The notes beneath the pieces are model-generated. The model was not told the DNA's origin. It ran no database searches and saw only the letters and a list, made by a program, of their open reading frames with translations. Shown piece after piece: positions 35,682 to 44,155 of a DNA stretch of 64,000 nucleotides (the first letter of the stretch is position 1; the number at the start of each line of letters is the position of its first letter). The translations under genes and the position numbers were made by a program. The stretch comes from Planctomycetia bacterium (GTDB taxonomy: Bacteria > Planctomycetota > GCA-002687715): contig SXUL01000051.1 of assembly GCA_005790545.1 (NCBI GenBank), positions 1 through 64,000 on the forward strand, in the 5' to 3' direction.

Positions 35682-36736
35682 GGAATGGCCCACCGGATGA
35701 GCTTCCACCAACCGCGCAACAACCCGTCAAGGATCGAGCGGGACCACACCCCCGCGCCACTCTTCGCCGCGGCGCCGGTCAACATCAGCGGCGGGCAACG
35801 CAGCACCTCGGAGTCCTCTGCGACACGCACTTTCCTGAATTCCCGCCGCAACTTGCTCGCCTGTTTCCAGGCACACCAGGCGCTCCACTTCCCGCCGAGA
35901 AACGACCACGGTCTCAGAGCCGCCGTGGACATGAGCAGCCCGGCCGTCTCCAGCAACAACACGCCGGGGAATGCGAGCACGAGCGTGCGCGGCGAGTGGT
36001 GCAGCCAGCGCACGAGGCTGCGGTTCCTCGCCTGCAGGAAGAGGCGTCGCCCGCTGAAGGTGTTCTTCTTGATGGAGAGCCCCACGGAACCGCCCTCGTT
36101 CACGGCGCGAACGGCTGGCACGCACACCAGCCGCCCGCCGCGGAAACGCAGGCGGAGCGAGAACTCTGCGTCCTCCATGAGGAACCCGAGAAGTGGCAGG
36201 AACCCTCCTGCGTTCAGCGCTTCCTCGCGACGGATGAGCAGACAGCCACTGGTGAGCACGTCCACATCGCGACGGGGGCCGGCCTCCCACGCTCGCCCCA
36301 TATCCGGAAACGAAGGCATCCCTGCGTAGTGCCACTGCGCACCGGCGTATTGGATGATCTCGGGGTGCGCCGCATGCGTGATCGCCGGCCCTGCTGCAAC
36401 CACCTCTTCATCTTCGAGTGCCTCGCGGAGCCCGTCGAGCAATCCGGGCAGCAACTCCATGTCGTCATCCACGAGCAACACCAACGGGCTCTGTGCTTCC
36501 TTCAGCCCGCGATTCCTCGTGACGCAAGGACCGACGTTGCCGTCATAGACAAAGAGCTTCAGTTCGGGATGCAGCGCCAAGGCGTCCGGGATGGATGAGT
36601 CGCGACTTCCGGAATCGACGAGGAGGATTTCCGCAAACGGGCCCGCCGCTTTCACGCTCGCGATGGTCTTCGCGAGCCGTTCGCCCGCGTCATGGCTGAC
36701 GATCACGGCACTGACGGGCTGCTCTGCGCTTCCCAT
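35678..36736 (-). CDS. Family 2 glycosyltransferase
   Basis: 352 residues. GT-A motifs: SAVIVSHDAGERL, LLVDSGSRDSS, LVLLVDDDMELLPG (DXD), LTSGCLLIRREEAL and GFLMEDAEFSLRL. A hydrophobic segment near residue 265 (TLVLAFPGVLLLETAGLLM) suggests membrane association. It begins 9 bases after the upstream GT2 stop and overlaps the next gene (ATGA). Confidence 0.9.
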   Translation of the reverse strand: MGSAEQPVSAVIVSHDAGERLAKTIASVKAAGPFAEILLVDSGSRDSSIPDALALHPELKLFVYDGNVGPCVTRNRGLKEAQSPLVLLVDDDMELLPGLLDGLREALEDEEVVAAGPAITHAAHPEIIQYAGAQWHYAGMPSFPDMGRAWEAGPRRDVDVLTSGCLLIRREEALNAGGFLPLLGFLMEDAEFSLRLRFRGGRLVCVPAVRAVNEGGSVGLSIKKNTFSGRRLFLQARNRSLVRWLHHSPRTLVLAFPGVLLLETAGLLMSTAALRPWSFLGGKWSAWCAWKQASKLRREFRKVRVAEDSEVLRCPPLMLTGAAAKSGAGVWSRSILDGLLRGWWKLIRWAIP

Positions 36737-36745
36737 CAGTTCATC

Positions 36746-37756
36746 TCACTTGGTTGGCAGCGAGAAGTCCGGATGCACACACACACGCCGTTCACGCAGG
36801 CAGCGCGGCAAACCGCGGAAGGCATCGAAGGTGGCCTTGAATACCACTGACCAGCCCCCGGGCGTCTCGGCGATGACACGATAGATGCCAATGCTTCCGA
36901 TGGCATCCGCCTTGAGACTCTCGCGCCTGAGGCGCAGCTTGAGCAACACCTGCATCGCGAAGAACCAGACGATCTGCCAGAGAGCCACATGCTTGAAGAA
37001 GTACCACCACATGTTCCGGATGTGATAGTAGAGGCTCCTCCGGCCAGCCTTCATGCCGAAGGGTGTGCCGTGTTCCACGACCACCGCGGGATACTGCAGG
37101 ATGCGACATCCTGCGTTCAGCACCCGCGCGGCAAGGTCGCGCTCGTTCCCGTAGATGAAGAAGGCCTCGTCATAGTAGCCGCAGGCTTCCAGCACGTCGC
37201 GCCGCGCCAGCGTGGCGCAGCCCCGGAAGGTGGCCATGTAGCGCTCGCGATTCACCTCAGGATGGTTCGCGTACCACTCCGGCTCCTCAGGTTCGTGCAC
37301 CTTCGAGGAGATCATGGCGGTCGTCGGCGGCTCTGTCGCCGCCTTCTCGAGCATGCGCTCAACCCAGTGGTCCGGCAGCACCACATCATCATCGAGGATG
37401 GCGATGTAATCGGTGGTCGCGAGCTTGAAACCGATGTTGAACGTCTCGCAGGCGCCAAAGCGCGAATGCGGCATCACCACGAGGTGGACACTCTTCGGCC
37501 ACTCGGCGCGGATCATCTCGATGCTGCCATCGCTGGAGCAGTTGTCGACCACGATGATCTGCTCGAAGGGCACACTCTGACGGTGAATGGCCGCCAGATT
37601 CAGGCGCACAAACTCGCGCTTGTTGAATGACACCAGCACCGCGGCCACGCTCGGCTTGCCCCCCGGAACAGGCCCCTCCGCACCAAGCCGCCGGAGCTCA
37701 CGCCCCACCACGGAGCGGGCGTAGTCTCGTACAGGCGATGAGGCGGGGTCCGTCAT
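36746..37756 (-). CDS. Family 2 glycosyltransferase
   Basis: 336 residues from ATG 37756; a TTG at 37798 would add 14 residues. GT-A motifs: VAAVLVSFNKREFVRLNLAA, IIVVDNCSSDGS, YIAILDDDVVLPDHW (DXD), GYYDEAFFIYGNERDLAARVL. The C-terminus has a hydrophobic patch (FFKHVALWQIVWFFAMQVLLKL). Predicted to be membrane-associated. It sits in the glycan operon, 82 bases after the PIG-L stop. Confidence 0.88.
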   Translation of the reverse strand: MTDPASSPVRDYARSVVGRELRRLGAEGPVPGGKPSVAAVLVSFNKREFVRLNLAAIHRQSVPFEQIIVVDNCSSDGSIEMIRAEWPKSVHLVVMPHSRFGACETFNIGFKLATTDYIAILDDDVVLPDHWVERMLEKAATEPPTTAMISSKVHEPEEPEWYANHPEVNRERYMATFRGCATLARRDVLEACGYYDEAFFIYGNERDLAARVLNAGCRILQYPAVVVEHGTPFGMKAGRRSLYYHIRNMWWYFFKHVALWQIVWFFAMQVLLKLRLRRESLKADAIGSIGIYRVIAETPGGWSVVFKATFDAFRGLPRCLRERRVCVHPDFSLPTK

Positions 37757-37838
37757 GGCGTCGTGAGGAGGGTAATCCGGATCGTGGCTGCAATCCAAGC
37801 CCGCCTCAACCCGGGTTCTCCGCCCCTCTTCGGCAGGA

Positions 37839-38585
37839 TCAGCGCGGCGTCATGGCATCCGTGATGACAAGAAGCTTCTCGACGGCATCCAGAAAGCTCT
37901 CTCGCTGCGTCGCTTCCACATGAATGAGCGCCTCGGCATGACTGATGCCGGGATCGTCCACATTCACGGTGCGCGCACGGTTGAGGGCACGCATCTTGCC
38001 GGTGATGTCCTGATGCAAGAGCTGCGAGTGGTAGTGCTTCAGCGCCGCTTCCTTCCGCAGCATGAAGGGAGTGATGTCGATCAGCAGGTTGGCCGGCATC
38101 ATGGCGCCGATCTCGAAACAAAAGAGGCGCGGACACGGGACGACACCCCGCAGCGCGCGGAAGGCATGCAGCGCCGTCGCGCGATGATCGGGATGCACCT
38201 CGAATGGCGAGGGCACGAAGATGCTCGCGGGCTGGAGGCGCTGGATGAAGGCCGCGATTTCCCCCACCGCTCCGTGGGCATCTTTCAAGCGCCCGTCCGG
38301 GTGATCGAGAAAGTGGAGCGTGGCACCACCGATGTGCTCCACCGCAAGTCGCGCCTCCTCCTTCCTCATGTTCGTGTAGTCCGCGCCACCAGTGCCGCCG
38401 GGGTTTCCGAGACCGCCGTCGGTCATCACCAGCACATCCACTTCAGCACCCTGTTCACGGTGCGCCATGATCGCTCCACCACACCCGATGAGTTCATCGT
38501 CCGGGTGCGGTGCCAGCACGAGACAGCGCCCGTGCACGATGGCCCGCGCGGGAAGCAGCGGTTCCCATGTGCGGTAGTGCGTCAT
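37839..38585 (-). CDS. PIG-L family deacetylase
   Basis: 248 residues. The zinc-binding APHPDDELIGCGG motif is at residues ~25-37, followed by MTDGGLGN and the second ligand region FEVHPDHRATA. PIG-L/LmbE enzymes remove an N-acetyl group from GlcNAc-type substrates such as GlcNAc-phosphatidylinositol, mycothiol or bacillithiol precursors, or cell-surface glycans. In this operon, de-N-acetylation of a glycan or glycolipid intermediate is the likely role. ATGA overlap with the GT2 gene downstream of it in sequence (upstream in transcription). Confidence 0.93.
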   Translation of the reverse strand: MTHYRTWEPLLPARAIVHGRCLVLAPHPDDELIGCGGAIMAHREQGAEVDVLVMTDGGLGNPGGTGGADYTNMRKEEARLAVEHIGGATLHFLDHPDGRLKDAHGAVGEIAAFIQRLQPASIFVPSPFEVHPDHRATALHAFRALRGVVPCPRLFCFEIGAMMPANLLIDITPFMLRKEAALKHYHSQLLHQDITGKMRALNRARTVNVDDPGISHAEALIHVEATQRESFLDAVEKLLVITDAMTPR

Positions 38586-39415
38586 GACTGAGGAGCCTTG
38601 TTGCCAAGCTGACGCTCGAGCTCGTCCACACGCCGCCGGAGATCGCCGATCACCATGCGCCCGTCGTCCACCATGCCCAGCAGCTCCGCGAATGCAATGT
38701 GGATGTAGCGCTGGAACAGTTTGGTGCGCGTCTCGACAAATTCCCTGCGCAAGGCCGTCACCGCGTTCGATTCGTCATCGCGGATGCGGAAAGCCGACGT
38801 CACCTCCGGAATGTGCAGGAAGTCCCAGTTCTGCGCGAGGCGGAAGAAGAGGTCCAGATCTTCAAGCACCTCAAGGCCTTCATCAAAGCCTCCCGTCACG
38901 CGCGTGCAATCACGGTGGTGCATGAAGGTGACGAGATGGATGTATGTCTCGCGCACCAGCATGATGCGCGAGAAGTCCCGGCTGAACGGCACGCTGCGTG
39001 AGACTTCCTGCCACACGCCGTTCGCATCCTTCGTCTGCCGGATGAGATGCGGGTCCGTGTACCCGACCTTCATGCCGCTCTTTTCCAGAGCGCACACCAG
39101 GGTTTCGAGGTGCTGCGGGTAATAGAGGTCGTCATCGTCGAGCCAGCTCACCCACTCGCCGCGAGCCGCCTCCAGCCCGAGGTTGCCGGCACGGCAGCGC
39201 CCCACGCGCCCGGGGTTCACAATGCGGATGTCGAGCACCCCACGCAGCGGCGCCAGAGCCTCCTCCACCGGCTCGCCTCCGTCATTGACGACGATGAACT
39301 CACGCGCGGGCCAGGTCTGGGCCGCCACCGACGCCGCGGCTTCCACGAGCAGTGCGTGGCGGTTCCGCGTGCGCGTGATCACACTCACGAGTGGTTTCCG
39401 GGGCTCATCGGTCAT
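38582..39415 (-). CDS. Family 2 glycosyltransferase
   Basis: 277 residues from ATG 39415. GT-A motifs: LVSVITRTRNRHALL, FIVVNDGGEPVEEAL, VGRCRAGNLGLEAARGEWVSWLDDDDLYYP (DXD) and GFDEGLEVLEDLDLFFRLAQ. The C-terminus is amphipathic and may form a coil (LRRRVDELERQLG). It starts 14 bases after the upstream GT4 stop. The longer open frame to 39742 is antisense to that gene. Confidence 0.9.
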   Translation of the reverse strand: MTDEPRKPLVSVITRTRNRHALLVEAAASVAAQTWPAREFIVVNDGGEPVEEALAPLRGVLDIRIVNPGRVGRCRAGNLGLEAARGEWVSWLDDDDLYYPQHLETLVCALEKSGMKVGYTDPHLIRQTKDANGVWQEVSRSVPFSRDFSRIMLVRETYIHLVTFMHHRDCTRVTGGFDEGLEVLEDLDLFFRLAQNWDFLHIPEVTSAFRIRDDESNAVTALRREFVETRTKLFQRYIHIAFAELLGMVDDGRMVIGDLRRRVDELERQLGNKAPQS

Positions 39416-39429
39416 GGGACAACCGGAAT

Positions 39430-40737
39430 CTACCCTCCGCGCAGGCGCTGCATGAGTGCCACCATCTCGGCCGTCCTGCGACGGTGCCGCTCGATGCGTT
39501 CGAGCAGCGGTGTCTGGATATCCACCACCGGCACGGGCAGGGCCCGAACCGCGCTGTAGTGCCCCACAAGTTTCTCCGCGTGACTGCGCGCTGTTTCGAG
39601 CGTTCCGGGTGCTCCTGTGCGTGCGCTCGCCAGCCGCTCCGGCTCCCGCAGCAGCAGCTTCAGGAGCTCTGCCAGCGGCCTGGCTGAATCCACGTTCACC
39701 GCGAGGCCGCGCGCTCCGATCCGCTCCTTCAGGGCGCCGCACTCGCTGACGATGACCGGCAAGCCAAGGCGCAGAGCCTCATCCACCACCATTCCATACG
39801 ACTCCGCGGCGAGACTGGGAAAGACGGCCACATCGGCCGCGGACGCAAGGGTTCGGAGGCGCGCGTGCTCGAATGCGCCTTCATGCCTCGCCCGGCCGAG
39901 CTTCAGATCACCTTCGACCAACTCACCTGCAAGCGTCAGCTCGATGGCGGAACCCTCAGGGTCTGCGAGCTCCACGGCCTCGGCGAGCAGTTCCACGCCC
40001 TTCAAGCGCGACAGGTTTCCGAAATGCAGGATGCGCAGAGGCCCGCGCGGAAAGGCAACTCCCTGCTCCGGCAGCGGAGCCAACGCGTCTGTCGGCAAGC
40101 CGAGCACATCCGGCTCCGCAATGGAGAGAAACCGCGCCAACCTCCGCGCGTGGCTGCTGCTCGGGGCGAGCACCCGACCGGCTGCCGCGGCCTCGGCGCG
40201 GAAGGCGCGCGCGCGTGCCGCCGCGAGAATCCCGAGTTCCCGCTCATCCACTCCATAGCGCTGAAAAAGGCACGGCCCGCACGAACTGGCTTCCTCCTTC
40301 TTCTCGCAGAGATTCACGCCGTCCGGCATGCGGAAGAAGAGCGAGCAGGACGTGAAGAAGTCATGCAGCGACAGCACAACGGGGATGCCGAGAGCGACCG
40401 CACGCCGCCCGATGTCATCGCCGAGGTTCCACCAGTGGTGAATGTGAACGATGTCGGGTTTGATGGTGGCGAGAGACTGCTCATAGAGCGGCACCAGACC
40501 GCCGTCGAACGGGTCCATGGGCGTCCTGAAGATGTCCTCGCGCACAAGACGCCACACATCCACACCAGCATGGCGTTCACGCAGCACTTGCGGTTCCATG
40601 GCGGTGCGCTCCGAGCCCGCAAGCACCGAGACTTTGTGCCCGAGTTCGAGCAATCCCGCCACGGCACCTTCGACAGAGCGCTCGACACCGCCGCGAAACT
40701 CCGGCGGGTAGTTGTGCAGGACCATGAGGATGTGCAT
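39430..40737 (-). CDS. Family 4 glycosyltransferase
   Basis: 435 residues from ATG 40737; an adjacent GTG at 40740 would add one residue and give a 4-base overlap. GT-B motifs: ILMVLHNYPPEFRGGVERSVEGAVAGL, IVHIHHWWNLGD, a Cys-containing loop (CEKKEEASSCGPC), ILHFGNLSRLKGVELLAEAV and AAESYGMVVDEALRLGLPVIVSECG (E-x7-E). The shared N-terminal YPPEFRGGVE/PPEFRGGTE pattern links it to the giant GT4 protein, suggesting duplication within the cluster. Confidence 0.9.
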   Translation of the reverse strand: MHILMVLHNYPPEFRGGVERSVEGAVAGLLELGHKVSVLAGSERTAMEPQVLRERHAGVDVWRLVREDIFRTPMDPFDGGLVPLYEQSLATIKPDIVHIHHWWNLGDDIGRRAVALGIPVVLSLHDFFTSCSLFFRMPDGVNLCEKKEEASSCGPCLFQRYGVDERELGILAAARARAFRAEAAAAGRVLAPSSSHARRLARFLSIAEPDVLGLPTDALAPLPEQGVAFPRGPLRILHFGNLSRLKGVELLAEAVELADPEGSAIELTLAGELVEGDLKLGRARHEGAFEHARLRTLASAADVAVFPSLAAESYGMVVDEALRLGLPVIVSECGALKERIGARGLAVNVDSARPLAELLKLLLREPERLASARTGAPGTLETARSHAEKLVGHYSAVRALPVPVVDIQTPLLERIERHRRRTAEMVALMQRLRGG

Positions 40738-41495
40738 CACTCAGCACTCCGGGCGCGATAGCGTCCAACGAACGCCTCGCCGTACGAGGCACCACGTTCG
40801 AGCAGGAGGGAGCGATACGCATCCAACCCCATCACGGCATGTTCGTAATCCTGATACATGAGCTGCGAGGCGTAGCACTTCACGGCGGAGAGCTTCTGCG
40901 GCATCACATCACTGATATCGATGACTGTGTCCGGCGGCAGCGCACTCCACACGTCGTAGCCAAGGAAGTCCATGCGCTCCACGAGATCGGGGCGCGTGGC
41001 GATCAGATGCTGCACACCAAGAGAAACCTGCCAGTGATCCGCGTGGAGTTCTCCCTCCCATGGGTAATAGACGATGGTGAATCTCTCCGGAGCGATGAGG
41101 CCGGCGAGGAGTTCTGCGAACGAACTGGCCAGAGCCTTGCGCGCCTCTGCCGGATCTGCAGGCAGATTCCCGAACACATGGATCCCCTCGTCATCGAGGT
41201 TGTCGGGATAGCCGAGGAACTTGAGTTCCGCGATCCCGAGCACACGAGCCGCGGCCGCAGCCTCCTCCGCACGGATATGCGGGTAATCCGCACGCGGATA
41301 GAACCCGTCGGGATCGCCCTGGATGCCGCTGCCCACGAAGAGCGCTGTGATGTGATCGCCTGCGGCTGCGTGGAGCGCCAGCGTTCCACCGAGGCCCATG
41401 GTTTCATCATCGGGGTGAGGCGCGATCACGAGCACGCGCCCGCAGGGTGGTCGCAGAAGAACATCAGGCAGTTTCGGAGGCAGCGCACTCTTCAT
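40737..41495 (-). CDS. PIG-L family deacetylase
   Basis: 252 residues. Zinc motif IAPHPDDETMGLGG at residues ~24-37 and the second part GELHADHWQ (H-x-x-H type) near 150. The N-terminal LLRPPCGRVLVIAPHPDDE is typical. It is the second deacetylase in this operon and differs clearly from the first, so the two probably act on different acetamido sugars or positions. Overlaps both neighbours. Confidence 0.92.
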   Translation of the reverse strand: MKSALPPKLPDVLLRPPCGRVLVIAPHPDDETMGLGGTLALHAAAGDHITALFVGSGIQGDPDGFYPRADYPHIRAEEAAAAARVLGIAELKFLGYPDNLDDEGIHVFGNLPADPAEARKALASSFAELLAGLIAPERFTIVYYPWEGELHADHWQVSLGVQHLIATRPDLVERMDFLGYDVWSALPPDTVIDISDVMPQKLSAVKCYASQLMYQDYEHAVMGLDAYRSLLLERGASYGEAFVGRYRARSAE

Positions 41496-42685
41496 CCGCG
41501 GAACTCCACTTCTGCGAGAAGATCGAGTGCTCCTGACCAGTTGGCGAGAAAGTCCTCGGGCGGCAGCGAAGCCTGTACGAGCGGACGGATCACCTCACGA
41601 ATCCAGGCTTCACCTGCGGGTGGCCAGAATCCGCGCTCTTCACAGACCGACCACGCGGCGGTTCCGCCCGTGGGTTCGAACGGCACACAGCGCAGGTGCT
41701 GTGGCAGGAAGCGGCGGATGGATTCCACGCGCAATGCGCCGCGCCGTCGCGTCTCACCGGGCACGCCGACCACCAGCAGATAGCCGGTGTCCAGTTGCAG
41801 ACGTCGCGCTTCCACGACCCAGTCTTCGAGGTCCTCGGCTGCAGCAGCGCTTCCTGGCAGAGGATCGGCTCCGGTCACGCGATCCACCTCGAACACGACG
41901 CGAGTCACACCCGCTTCCACAAGGCTTTCGAGCGTCTCCGCGGAGTCCTTGCCATCAGGCATCACCCGCACGCTCTGTTCCTTCACGCGCTCGCGACAGG
42001 CGCTGACGCGTTGCAGCAACTCGGGAGAGAGATCCCTGTCGCGCCACTCGACGTGTCGCACGCCACTCCCCATGCGCAGAAGGGGTGCAAGACAGACGTC
42101 CTCATCCAGCGTGCACGCCTCGGGAAGCGGCGCATCGAAGAGCGCCAACTGCGCGGTGGGTGCAAGTGCGGATCGCGCGCCGCGACGCGCCATGAGCGGC
42201 AGCGTTCCCGGCTCCTGGAAGAAGGAGACTTGCGGGATCCCGAGAACAGCAGCGCCCCCGAAGGCAGCGAATCCGAATCCGCAGCGCTCCACGGCAGGCA
42301 GCGGCAGTCCGAGCCATTCGGCCAAACCGAGCGGAGTCGTCCCCGCGCTGGTTTCGAGATCCTCCGGCAGTGCCGCGCGGTCAGCGCCTTCGCGGAGGAA
42401 TCCGTCTCCGGTCATGAGGACCCGCAGGCCGGCTTTCCGCACCACGCCCGCCGTATGTGCAAGGAACTCGCGCACCTCGCGACGATAGGGCAGCACAACG
42501 CGCGCTCCGGGCACCTGACGCAGCGCAGCCATGAAGGTCTCGTCGTCGGTGCAGTACTCGGCACGCTGAATGGAAACGCCCAGCCCCGCTTGTTCGACGA
42601 GACCCGCAAGAAGCAACGCTTCGCTGGCAGCCTCGCAGCCATCAGGCACTGTGACAATGTGAACGTGCGCGGTGAAGTCGTCCAT
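41492..42685 (-). CDS. Radical-SAM-like protein lacking the CxxxCxxC cluster motif
   Basis: 397 residues from ATG 42685 (a GTG 36 bases upstream is possible). The N-terminal ~130 residues resemble a B12-binding-type Rossmann domain (HVHIVTVPDGCEAASEALLLAGLVEQAG). The rest follows the layout of B12-dependent radical SAM proteins: LLRMGSGVRHVEWRDRDLSPELLQRV, then AGVTRVVFEVDRVTG, then LDTGYLLVVGVPGETRRRGAL, the strand-loop usually written GYFIIGLPGET, then FEPTGGTAAW. No CxxxCxxC is present where the cluster should be, so it is probably catalytically dead or repurposed. It is the first gene of the glycan operon; a regulatory or partner role is inference. Confidence 0.6.
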   Translation of the reverse strand: MDDFTAHVHIVTVPDGCEAASEALLLAGLVEQAGLGVSIQRAEYCTDDETFMAALRQVPGARVVLPYRREVREFLAHTAGVVRKAGLRVLMTGDGFLREGADRAALPEDLETSAGTTPLGLAEWLGLPLPAVERCGFGFAAFGGAAVLGIPQVSFFQEPGTLPLMARRGARSALAPTAQLALFDAPLPEACTLDEDVCLAPLLRMGSGVRHVEWRDRDLSPELLQRVSACRERVKEQSVRVMPDGKDSAETLESLVEAGVTRVVFEVDRVTGADPLPGSAAAAEDLEDWVVEARRLQLDTGYLLVVGVPGETRRRGALRVESIRRFLPQHLRCVPFEPTGGTAAWSVCEERGFWPPAGEAWIREVIRPLVQASLPPEDFLANWSGALDLLAEVEFRG

Positions 42686-42742
42686 GAGAGCGGCTGACAA
42701 GCGTGCAAACGAACTTACCACGCAACGGCGTTCCGGAATCCC

Positions 42743-44155
42743 ATGCTGGCTCGACCACGTAAACTCGCACCGGCGCGCAGCATCATGATTTCCTCTCCCC
42801 CGGCATCACTTCGCGACCTCAACCTGAGGCGGCTCGATACTGCACTGCATGTTCTGACCCTTGTCGTGTGCCTCTTCCTGGCGGGGCGCAGCCTCGATCG
42901 TCGCGAACTCGATGCGGCCGAGGCAACCGAAGCCACACTGCTGCTCGCCAGAATGGAAGGCGGTCCCGTGCCCGCCAGCGAACTCACCAGCGCGCATCAG
43001 GTCATCGCACAAGGTGCGCTCCTCTTCGGCACGACGGAACGTGCGCTGCGGCTCGCGGGCGTGGCAGCGCTCATCCTCGCCATCCTCGTGACAGCCTCCG
43101 TCGCCGGAATGCGCAATGGTCCTCGCGCGAGGACCATTGCTCTCTCCGTCGCGGCCGCCTCCAGTGCCGTCTCCACCAGCGCGCGACTCGAACCGACACT
43201 GCTCGGCCTCGTGCCTGTCGCATTTCTCAGCCTGCTCTTTCTTGCCGTGCGCACCCGTTGGCAGAACGCACTGGTCCTGTGCGGGGCACTCCTCACCCCG
43301 GTGCTCGCGCCCTGCCTCGAACTGCCTGCAGTCGCAGCGCTGATCCTCATCGGCTGCGGCCTCGCGGGTCGGCCCAGAGAACGCGCGCTTGGAATCAGCG
43401 GGCTCTTGCTGTTGCTCCTCCCGCACCTGCTGGGCGTGCCGTGGGTCCTGCTGCCGCTGCCCGCCGATCCCGTTGACGGCGCAGGCATCGCGGCGCTCCT
43501 GCCCAGTTTCAAAGACCCGTTCGGCACAGGAGCCGCTCTCTTCCTTCTCGCCGGGGTCCTGCTCTACGTGCTGACTCCCGCCGTGCTGCGCCAGCGCATG
43601 CTCCCCATCGCACTGGTGTCACTGGTCGCGCTCGCTGTCGCAGCTGTTCCCGGTGGACTCGCTTTCGATCAGGCGCGCCTCATCGTCCTGCTGCCTTTCC
43701 TCATGCTCCTCGTGGCGGATGGCGCCGCACGCATGCGCGAGAGTGCCCAGCGTGCACTCGCAGGCGCCTGCCTCCTGCTGCTCGTACTGCTGGCGTCGCG
43801 GCCGGTTCCGGAGCCTCCGAGCGTCATGGACGCACGCACAAGACTGCTTGCCGTGCGCAACGCAGGTGCCGCCGGAGGACGCGTCGTGCTCGCGGGTCCC
43901 GAGCGCTTCCGCTGGCAGTACTACGCGCGCCGTGGTCATGCTCCGGGAATGCCGCTCTTGCTCGTCCCGGAAGATGTCTCAGCACAGGCGCTGGCCACGC
44001 GCTTGGAGGACGCTCTCGGCATGCCGCCCGGCGCATCGGGCGCACCGCCCGTGCTCCTGCTTGCTCCTCGGGAGCAACGCTTCCCCGGACTCTTCCGCGC
44101 TTCCATTGCGCAGGGGCTCGCGAGCCAGCTCACCGCCGTCGCAACACCGCGCTAG
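42743..44155 (+). CDS. Polytopic membrane protein, possibly glycosyltransferase-like (GT39/ArnT-type)
   Basis: 470 residues with about ten hydrophobic segments. ATG 42743 is used; ATG 42785 is an alternative. After the first membrane segment (LHVLTLVVCLFLAGRSL) comes RRELDAAEATEATLLL, a position where polyprenol-phosphate-dependent mannosyl/arabinosyltransferases carry their acidic catalytic loop. The overall topology (many helices, then a soluble C-terminal domain with VVLAGPERFRWQYYARRGH) resembles that class, but identity is weak. It is divergent from the glycan operon and may attach or polymerise its product. A 28-bp palindrome lies inside the gene. Confidence 0.55.
   Translation: MLARPRKLAPARSIMISSPPASLRDLNLRRLDTALHVLTLVVCLFLAGRSLDRRELDAAEATEATLLLARMEGGPVPASELTSAHQVIAQGALLFGTTERALRLAGVAALILAILVTASVAGMRNGPRARTIALSVAAASSAVSTSARLEPTLLGLVPVAFLSLLFLAVRTRWQNALVLCGALLTPVLAPCLELPAVAALILIGCGLAGRPRERALGISGLLLLLLPHLLGVPWVLLPLPADPVDGAGIAALLPSFKDPFGTGAALFLLAGVLLYVLTPAVLRQRMLPIALVSLVALAVAAVPGGLAFDQARLIVLLPFLMLLVADGAARMRESAQRALAGACLLLLVLLASRPVPEPPSVMDARTRLLAVRNAGAAGGRVVLAGPERFRWQYYARRGHAPGMPLLLVPEDVSAQALATRLEDALGMPPGASGAPPVLLLAPREQRFPGLFRASIAQGLASQLTAVATPR
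43113..43140. repeat. 28-bp perfect palindrome inside a coding sequence
   Basis: Bases 43113-43126 are the exact reverse complement of 43127-43140 (half-site GCAATGGTCCTCGC, no spacer). It encodes part of an arginine-rich loop (RNGPRARTIA) of the membrane protein. As DNA or RNA it could form a hairpin of up to 12-13 bp. Confidence 0.9.
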
